Shown here one piece after another: positions 56,351 through 64,000 of a stretch of DNA of 64,000 bases (the stretch's first letter is position 1; each line of letters starts with the position of its first letter). Position numbers and translations under genes: made by a program. The notes under the pieces are model-generated. The model saw only the letters and a list, made by a program, of their open reading frames with translations. It was not told where the DNA came from and made no database searches. This stretch comes from Septoria linicola (lineage: Eukaryota > Ascomycota > Dothideomycetes > Mycosphaerellales > Mycosphaerellaceae): contig CP099429.1 in NCBI GenBank assembly GCA_024114885.1, positions 186,001-250,000 on the forward strand, in the 5' to 3' direction.

Positions 56351-57711
56351 TTCCTCGCCGCCCCCAATGCCAGCACTCGCTCCCAGGTCGCCGCTTCGTC
56401 CGCCGGCCTCGCGACTTCCACCGCCTGGGGCCTGCGCTCCCCTCCGTTCTTCGCCTCTCAATGCGTGCGCTATCGTGGCTGGCGGCACCCTGTCCTTCAG
56501 GTCATTTCTTTGATGATCCACTCCCACAGCGCCGCGATCGGACCGTGCTGCTCGCTCCTGGTCTCAATGCGGCCGATATGGCGTCGCGAAGATGTGTGTA
56601 TAGGCGCAGTGCGATGCGCGCGGCGGCAGAGCACTGTGAGATAAGATGTTGATCGTCGGTCGCGGATCGCTTTTAGCGTGATGTCAACGCGGCTGATGGG
56701 AATTGGCGCCTCAGTGCCGGTCGCGCGTCTTTCACATGCAATGCGCTGGCCTGATGAATCTGGTGGCAAGAATCGGAGAATAATTGGTGTATGTATGTCG
56801 TTGTTATGAAAGGCTGGGAGGCCGCAAGAAGCTGTTACTTACTTCTGAGACTGAGAAGGATGCGGGAAGTGAGAGCCGGCGGCGGCGGCGGCGGCAGGAT
56901 GTTGATCTCAAGGCAAGAGCGACCGTGCTTGGCAAAAGATTTAGCCGACCTTTCTCTACCGTACAATGGACACGGACATCCTTCGTGCTCCATGATATCG
57001 CACCTCACATGCTGTTTTCTCGATGTGATGATTCGGTTGTGAGATGTGTCAGTTGCCCTTGACCGACTCTGTTCGAGAAGTATAGTGTCGAGGCAAAATG
57101 ACATTCATGTTACCACCGATCAGGACAAGGTTGCATGCAGCTGCAGCACAAGCTCTACTCTACCAAATTGTCGACAAAGGACTTGCTCGGTAGGCGCTTC
57201 TTTGTTCTCGCAGCTCATATATTCTAGCTAGAAGCACAGCTGCTTGAGTCGCGGCGGCAGCCTGCATACTCAAGCGCGGAGCTTCCTCCAACATAGCTCT
57301 TGTATACCATCAATCGCATTGTGTACATCTCCGCATCAGTTAGCAGCATGGGGAACAACCTGTAGTGTCGCAGCCAGCATAGATGCATGGCCATACCCTG
57401 ATCAGCTGCGCATGGGCGTGCAGCAGGCTCGTAGCAACACAACTGACAGGCATCTCGTGGACCTCTATTGTGCAATCTCAGGCTAGTGGAAGATCATGAG
57501 GGCACGTCGGCCACCACACCCTCTTCGTACTTGCCTCTTATCGCGATACGCGCCAGCATGCAGTAGAGCTAGTGCAAGCTACTGGACACTGATCATCTTT
57601 TTCTCTGTCGTCTAGTCCTTCACAGCTTCCTTGTCAATCCTGACAGTGATTGTGATGGACAAGGAGGATGTCCGGTGACAGACAGAACTTGGGGAAAGAG
57701 CAGCCGAAGAG
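56351..57711. other. Divergent promoter region, med14 and atg22
   Basis: About 1.4 kb without a recognised gene. It includes a (GGC)6 run at 56878-56895 and the ATG-less open extension of med14 (to 56527). Confidence 0.5.
56878..56895 (+). repeat. GGC trinucleotide microsatellite
   Basis: Six GGC units in the med14-atg22 intergenic region. Confidence 0.8.
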
Positions 57712-59853
57712 ATGGTGCCGGACCCTGGACGACGCCCGCTGACTTCGCAACCTCACCTCTCACACATCTACCAACAAGACAGCGACTATCTGACTTTCGC
57801 AGAAGAGAGCTCATCATCGCTCGACAAAGGCAAGCAGCCGGTATCACGGCAGAGGTCTTTTGTGTCGGAGCACGGCCACGACGCTGATGACGAGCGCTCC
57901 ACCCCTTCGACCAGCTCCGAGCGGTCGTCTTTCGATACCATAATGGTTCTCGGAATATCTGGCCAGGCGCCAGACCCTTCGTATCCCGGCGAAGATACCA
58001 GATCAACATCTAGGAAGGAACTGTTAGGATTCTACACCTACTCATTCGCCGCCGAAGTCTTCGTCGTTTGTGGTCTCGGAGCATTCATTCCCATCACGCT
58101 TGAGGACTTGGCTCGCGCCTCATCAACTGCAGTTCTCGCGCACGACCACACTCAGTCATGCAGAGCTCACGGTATCGACAGACGCGATCTGCTAGATCCG
58201 TCTCTCCTCTTCAGCCGTGCAGACCATGAGAAAGCCAAAGGCGCACAGTGCGTCTTCCAATTTCTTGGACTGGAAGTGAACACCGCCAGCTTTGCCATGT
58301 ATACATTCTCGCTGTCGGTCCTGATCCAAGCTCTTGTCGTTGTGACCATGTCCGGAGCGGCAGATCATGGTAGATTCCGGAAGTCTCTAATGATCACGTT
58401 TGCTGTGATCGGAGCGATTGCAACAATGCTCTTTCTGCCAGTCACGCCCAGTGTCTACCTGCTAGGCAGTCTTTGGGCCATTATCGGCAATGTTTGCTTT
58501 GGGGCATCGTTCGTTCTTCTAAATTCCTTCTTGCCACTGCTTGTGCGTTGGTATCCGTCTGTCAGACCCGTTACCCGGCATCAGGACAATGGCGAAGTCT
58601 GGGGCGATGAGCACGAGGTAAGCATAGTACTTCTCATAAACGACGCCGAACAATCTTAGCCTCACTGATCGACATTACACGCGCCTGAGTCGGGCAGTAC
58701 ACTAATGTGATGCCTGCAGTATAACGAAGAGCAATACCAACATCCCGTAGGCGCATCGGACATTCTCGATTCCACGGCCTCCCTACTCCCAACAGATGGC
58801 CATACAGAACCATTCCCGGCGTCGCGCTCGTTACCATCAGTAGAAATGCAGCTATCCACGAAAATCTCCTCCTACGGCATCGGCATAGGATATCTCGCTG
58901 CAGTCATTGTGCAGATACTGTCGGTCTTCATCCTCAAAGCCATGGGCGGTGATCTCTTCTCCCTACGACTTGTGCTCTTCATGATCGGCTCCTGGTGGCT
59001 GTGCTTCACAATTCCTGCTGCGTACCTCATGCGGCCTCGTCCTGGACCGCCTATCTCTGAAGAAGCTTCAGGCAGATCGTGGTCAGGCTACATCACCTAC
59101 TCGTGGCAGAACCTGTACAGAACAATACTCCGAGCCCGCAGACTCAAGGATGTTGTCCTCTTTCTGGCGGCTTGGTTCATGATCTCGGATGCTGTCGCGA
59201 CTGTGTCCGGCACAGCAATCCTCTTCGCCAAGACGACCTTGGGCATGCAATCGACTGCTCTGGCTATGATAAACGTCATTGTCACTATCTCAGGCATCTT
59301 TGGCGCCTTCACATGGTCGAAAGTGTCGCGAATGATGCAGCTCAAGCCTTCTCAGACCATCCTGACCTGCATCTGCCTCTTCGAACTCATTCCACTCTAC
59401 GGTCTTCTTGGGTACATCCCTGCTATACAACGCTATGGATCGTTCGGACTCCAGCAGCAATGGGAGATGTACCCTCTCGGAGCAGTGTACGGCCTCGTCC
59501 TCGGAGGCTTGAGCTCGTACTGTCGCAGTCTATACGGCGAGCTTATCCCACCTGGCAGCGAAGCGGCATTCTATGCACTGTATGCCATCACGGACAAAGG
59601 CAGTAGCGTCTTTGGCCCTGCCATTGTGGGTGCGATCACCGATGCAACTGGCGATATTCGACCTGCTTTCTGGTTCTTGGCTGTGCTTATCGGTCTTCCC
59701 ATCCCGCTGATGTTTATGGTCAACGTCGAGCGGGGCAAACGCGAGGGCTTGAAGCTTGCGCGCGAGACGCTACCCACTGTCAGTGCGGCCTTGGATGAGC
59801 CATGCATCGACTCGAGAAGTGTTGACGAGTATGAGAGCCGAGTGCATCGGTAG
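57712..59853 (+). CDS. atg22: Autophagy-related vacuolar amino-acid effluxer Atg22
   Basis: Exons 57712-58617 and 58720-59853 (intron 102 nt, GTAAGC...TGCAG) give 679 residues. A long Ser-rich cytosolic N-terminus leads into the family start RKELLGFYTYSFAAEVFVVC and the loop GAFIPITLEDLARASS, diagnostic of Atg22 (a major-facilitator branch, Pfam PF11700). About eleven further hydrophobic segments follow, including FSLSVLIQALVVVTMSGAAD, GNVCFGASFVLLNSFLPLLV, and the late SYCRSLYGELIPPGSEAAFY. A large hydrophilic loop lies mid-protein at the intron. Atg22 exports leucine and other amino acids from the vacuole after autophagic breakdown. No lesions are seen; the start is the first ATG of the frame. 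Confidence 0.92.
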
Positions 59854-60268
59854 CCAGCGATCCGTATATGATATATAACCTACTATCATCCTATATTCTG
59901 CAGTCTATGACACGAGCAGGTCTACTTCCTCGCGGGACGTGTGCTGCGTTTGCATCTTCCTTCACCTCGGGATAAGCTTTTGGGTAGCGCGTGTGGGTGG
60001 CAAATTGAGCTAGCACCGTTGCGCCTGGACACGCGGACAACCATTGCCGCCCACCTGAGCTTCTCATCTGCACTACATACTGACCAAATCAACAACGAAC
60101 GTCGATTTGACGTGCAGACGTGCAGACACTCCCTCGAGCTTTCATCCCGCACCGACTTCTCCTTGCAGATCCGATCGTTTGCCTCTGACAGTGCACGAAG
60201 CAGCCTCGAGTCAAATACCACCGCGCAAATCTCTGCATCTCTCGACACAACCGGCCAGTCAAAGCATT
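59854..60268. other. Intergenic, promoter side of the next hypothetical gene
   Basis: The frame of the following gene is open back to 60107 but has no ATG before 60269. Nothing else recognised. Confidence 0.4.
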
Positions 60269-61638
60269 ATGCAGACTACACATTATGCAGAGCAGACTGA
60301 GCCGCCGGATGGCATCAAAGACTCGGCTGCAGCCAATGGAGGATCAAGCGGCATCGACATTGGCGCGCTCAGGAACTCCATTATGGAACAGCTAGACGGT
60401 GCCGTGGACCACTTTCTCGATATCATGACTGTCCCGGAGTACTACGCCGCAACACTGAAAGACTATACGGAAGAATTGACCCCGTTCCTGCTCGTCGAGT
60501 GGAACAAATACGCGAAAAAGCAGAATCTGCACAGCTCTCCCGAACCCGAGGCGATCGCAAATGCTCGAGTTCTCTGCGACACCTACTATCCGGTATATCA
60601 CCTTGCGATTGCCCGGCAACTTGTTGACGACATCGACGAGCAAATCGCCGATGTGGACCGTGATGGATTCACAGAAGAGCTCTCTTCGGAATGTGCGCAG
60701 CTCTTCAGCGACCTGGAGTACGTGTTCAGCCTGATTCGCCGAGCGTTTGTCGAACATCTCGGGAAAGCCATACCGTGTATGCCGTCGATGCAGAAATGCT
60801 ACACCAACATTCCCAAAGAGGGTACGAAGTTGGAGTCCTGGAGCATTACCGAGGCAGCATTAAGTGATACTACGACCGGCGAGCACAAAAGCCTCGATGT
60901 GTTGACTCGCCGCCTTTGCAACAAGACCAATACCTCGTTTGAGGCTGGTACACCAATCGTGCTGGACTTGGTGGCCTTCCTTCATAAGGAAGCGTCAGAC
61001 ACCACCAACCCGCGTATCGTCTCATCGCACGTTGCAAGCATGATCTCGAGTCTAGCCCAAGTCAACAGTCTACAGATGCAACTTGCTGCCTTTCAGCCAT
61101 ATCAGAGTGCTTGGAAGTCTTCATCAGCGGTACGAAGAAAGACGTGGGAGAGCATGGTGAAGGTGGTCATGGGCACAGCAAATATGAACAAGTATATATA
61201 CTAATATACTTGTACTGTCGTGTTAACTGGCTGACTTTGAAGGCCAATGGTCGTCTCCAGCGCGGTGCGCCTGGGCCAGCCAGGCTCAACCAACGCAAGA
61301 CACTGGAACACTTGACTGGCAATCTACCGGTACTCCTCAAGCACGTCGACACAGCAATAGGAGGACCAATGCCAATCGAGTTGCCAGCGGAGCCACGCGC
61401 GCTGGGCGTGGAAGTTATGGACTTGCAAGCCATCTTCAAGGACATTGTGGTCTATACACACTGTGCTCCCGATACTCTTTCCGCGCCAGCAGGTGCCGCA
61501 AAGGCGCCAGAGTTGAAGACGGACAAAGTGGACACAGGTTCAGAGAATGGAAGTGATGGAGTTTCCAACGCTCTGAAAGAGCTTCACGTGGCCGAAAGTC
61601 GCTTTAGCTTTGCCACATGGCATGGCACAGGATGTTAG
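60269..61638 (+). CDS. Hypothetical protein, probably two exons
   Basis: The first part, from the ATG at 60269, is about 310 residues of helical, acidic sequence (MEQLDGAVDHFLDIMTVPE, ELTPFLLVEWNKYAKKQN, SVTEA-like stretches, LDVLTRRLCNKTNTSFEAG) ending in a stop at 61202-61204. A second open frame to 61638 carries a coherent continuation (RKTLEHLTGNLPVLLKHVD, LPAEPRALGVEVMDLQAIFK), suggesting an exon joined near 61243 after a CTGAC branch motif. The donor is ambiguous. GTATAT at 61192 is the better site but shifts the frame; GTGGTC at 61163 keeps it. I recognise no domain, signal peptide or membrane segment. It is probably a cytosolic or nuclear protein of unknown function; the C-terminal join is uncertain. 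Confidence 0.5.
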
Positions 61639-61719
61639 CTACACTTGACGCGACGCAGGAGGTCGAGCATTGCATCGGCTTCAGGCGAACTCGAGCTCCT
61701 CTCGCATACTCGATCGAAG

Positions 61720-63696
61720 ATGGAGGTCGTCAATTGTGGTATTCATGGCTACCATGAAACAATCGGCATTGATGAGGACGAAATATACTTCCATTGGTCA
61801 CTGAACAGCACAGACTATGATCTCGAACAGAAGGCGTATCAAGTTGTACTATCAAAGTCCGCCACACGAGAGGAGGCGCAAGTTTGGAATACTGGCAAGG
61901 TCGACTCACGAGCTCAGCGCAATATCTCGTGCAAGCTCGATGGCGGCTTCGGATCCACCACATCTTACTATTGGCATGTCACAGTATGGGAGCAGCATGG
62001 CAAGACTTATCAATCTTCGCCAAATCATTTATTCACTGCGTATCCCAGATCCTAAAGATTGCCGTAGAAGGAGATGCTGGGTCGGAGGTTGTCATTCGCT
62101 ATGCAGAAACAGTCGATGAGCAAGGATATGTGCTGATGCCTGATCCTCTGTTCAAGGAGTTCGAGACACATGTCTATTCCAAGTTCACACTTGCAGGGAC
62201 AGGCGAAGCAGAGATCTGGCAGCCAGACTTCAGCTTCACAAGTGCTCGCTATATTCAGATTGAAGGTGTAGCTACGGAGAGCGGTCACGGTCTACCGATA
62301 ATCCATTCGGCGGTCGGACAGCATGTCTCGACTGCAGCGAAGCGTTTGGGCTCCCTCACCACTGACAAAGAAGATGTCAATCGGATGATCAATGCATGTC
62401 ACTGGTCGTTTGTGAGCAATCTGTTCAGCTACCATACCGACTGCCCACAGATCGAGAAGTTTGGCTGGCTTGAAGTCACTCATCTGCTTGCACCTGCGAC
62501 ACAATATATCAGAGATATCGAATCACTACACAGCAAGATCTTAGAGGACATAATCGACGCACAGGAACCATCAGGATTCATACCTAATATGGCACCAGAC
62601 ACGCGCTTCATGTGTGGTCCGATGCGGAACTGCATCACGTGGAGTTGTGCTATTTGCTTCATTCCTGAGATTCTGAAGACCGAGTACGGCTCCACGCACA
62701 TGATCAAGCGTGTCTACCTATCTGCGGTCAGGTACATTGAATACATGCAGACGTGGGAGCGTAAAGGCGGCCTGATCATGCACGGTCTCGGAGACTGGGG
62801 AAGAGACATTGCTTTCGGCAACCTACAGGCGAACATCGAGACAGCAGTTTACTACAAGTGTCTACAGTGTCTAGAGATGATGGCGTCTGAGCTTGATTTG
62901 CCGAAAAGACGTCGAACGTTTCCGCATGTGGAGTGCCAGGATCTATAAGGTCTACAATGACAATCTGCTCGTCACTGACGACAGTTCTCAGCCTAGTGGA
63001 AGCGCATATTACACATCACTCGACAACTATCCTCAGAGGGACTGCATCTCGATTGCCCAGGCTATCGCCTTGCAATTTCAGCTTGTCCCACCAGAGCATC
63101 AATCAGCTGTATCGACTTCCTTCCTCTCCTCATCCGATATCACGGAGGGTGTAATGCGATCAGGAGAGATTGGTCTCCCTCACCTGTTCAACACGCTCTC
63201 CGCCCTTCGCCGACCTGACACTGTCCTCAAGATGGCTCGGCAAGAAGAACATCCTTCATACATGCGTTTCCTAAGAAGAGGCGAGACAACTTTGCTCGAG
63301 TTCTGGCAAGACGAGTGTCGAAGTAAGTGTCATGATGTGTTGGGCACCGTGTATGAGTGGATATACAACACTGTTCTCGGAGTCACAGTCGTCGAAAAGG
63401 CATACAGGAAGTGGAGACTACGGCCATGCCGGGAGGGCGAGTTTCGAGAAGTGGAGGGAAGTGTTGATTGTCCTTACGGGCCCATTGAGGTCCGCACGAA
63501 GAGGAACGAGGATGATAGCTGGAAAGTGGAAGTGACAGTCCCGATGAGCACTACTTGCAACTTTGAGCTGCTGGAGAAGCATGGCGATATCAAAGTGGAA
63601 AGATTTGGCAACGCTGACCCAAGCATCAGCCGCAGCGCTGCGAACATCGAGCTCAGGCCTGGCAAGTACACCATCTTTGTCGCTCCCCCTGCATAG
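61720..63696 (+). pseudogene. GH78 alpha-L-rhamnosidase, broken by internal deletion and a one-base frameshift
   Basis: Three overlapping frames together spell a shortened fungal GH78 enzyme. The family releases terminal L-rhamnose from plant glycosides. The first frame (61720-62055) is the N-terminal fibronectin-like domain (GIDEDEIYFHWSLNS, YYWHVTVWEQ). It then stops, and the next frame begins inside a later domain (KIAVEGDAGSEVVIRYAE), so about 250 residues of the usual rhamnosidase N region are missing. The (alpha/alpha)6 catalytic region follows: YHTDCPQIEKFGWLEVTHLL, HGLGDWGRDIAFGN. At an A4 run (62904-62907) the frame slips by one. Removing one A would continue ELDLP into DVERFRMWSARIYKVYN, and no splice signals lie there. 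The last frame ends with MRFLRRGETTLLEFWQDE and the C-terminal beta domain, stopping at 63696. The sequence is still close to intact relatives, so the decay looks recent. Assembly error at the A-run is an alternative for that lesion only. Confidence 0.75.
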
Positions 63697-63722
63697 GGCC
63701 AGGCAAGCGGCGCCACACCGCG

Positions 63723-63902
63723 ATGAGCACTATCAGTATCATAGAACAGGCTCATAAGGGACCTGTATATTGCACATCTTGCCGATCTTACATCAAGCCT
63801 TACTGTGCCGGTCTAAGCTATTCCAGCCAAGCCTGTCAAGAGTGGCCATCTGCATCGGACTTCCATCTTGAGACCGATCATCCTCGGCTGCCGACAGCTT
63901 AG
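63723..63902 (+). CDS. Possible 59-residue cysteine-containing small protein
   Basis: An ATG 27 bases after the rhamnosidase stop opens a 59-codon frame. It contains CTSC, YCAG and ACQEW (four cysteines within about 25 residues), a pattern that could bind a metal or form disulfides. There is no signal peptide and no recognised family. It may be chance or the first exon of a gene leaving the window. Confidence 0.2.
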   Translation: MSTISIIEQAHKGPVYCTSCRSYIKPYCAGLSYSSQACQEWPSASDFHLETDHPRLPTA

Positions 63903-64000
63903 TTGTGCTAGAAGCTACTGTCAGCATTGGTCCCAAAAGGGCAGAAGTAAATACCTACTCTTCATTTCTGCTAGACGATCCCTCAGCGTACATCTCTTTC

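Noticed and set aside
61192..61242. Strong-looking GTATAT...GAAG intron in the hypothetical gene
   Set aside because: Splicing it leads to a stop soon after, so it does not explain the continuing open frame to 61638.

Overview
The window is nuclear DNA of a filamentous ascomycete. Genes lie on both strands with no operons. Introns are short (about 42-118 nt), begin with GT, end with AG, and carry CTAAC or CTGAC branch-like motifs near the 3' end. The gene content is fungal: Zn2Cys6 and C2H2 regulators, an ATG22 effluxer, FIG1, an RGS-LOV photoreceptor and a DHN-melanin polyketide synthase. The melanin gene set (pks1, cmr1, thr1) points to a dark-pigmented Pezizomycotina, most likely Dothideomycetes; the class is inferred, and I cannot name a species.

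Layout. 0-4.3 kb: a 5'-truncated F-box gene, a short 2EXR-type fragment and an acyltransferase-3 membrane protein. 6.1-6.2 kb: a tRNA-Tyr gene with two interruptions. One is the usual anticodon-loop intron. The other is a 51-nt GT-AG, branch-point-containing insert in the D arm; this is the most unusual object in the window. 6.5-9.5 kb: a thioredoxin/PDI-domain membrane protein and an amino-acid permease. 10.8-13.7 kb: an RGS-LOV-PAS blue-light receptor with an in-frame stop in its N-terminal linker. 16.4-23 kb: a rhomboid protease, a hybrid histidine kinase and FIG1. 24.6-29.4 kb: two 2EXR-type proteins, a mitochondrial-looking J-domain protein and a leucine-rich hypothetical.

30.2-50.5 kb is the DHN-melanin locus: thr1 (trihydroxynaphthalene reductase, minus), cmr1 (C2H2 plus Zn2Cys6 regulator, minus) and pks1 (non-reducing PKS, SAT-KS-AT-PT-ACP-ACP-TE, plus, no introns). 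cmr1 and pks1 diverge from a gene-free interval of about 7.9 kb. In the known pathway the PKS makes 1,3,6,8-tetrahydroxynaphthalene, naphthol reductases and scytalone dehydratase convert it to DHN, and Cmr1 activates the genes. Scytalone dehydratase, a second naphthol reductase and a laccase are not in the window.

51.5-64 kb: prefoldin subunit 3, Mediator subunit 14, vacuolar effluxer ATG22, a hypothetical gene, and a GH78 alpha-L-rhamnosidase that looks broken by an internal deletion and a one-base frameshift. Exon boundaries come from reading splice signals and frames by eye. Where the summed exon lengths are divisible by three and restore conserved motifs they are reliable; exceptions are flagged in the entries.
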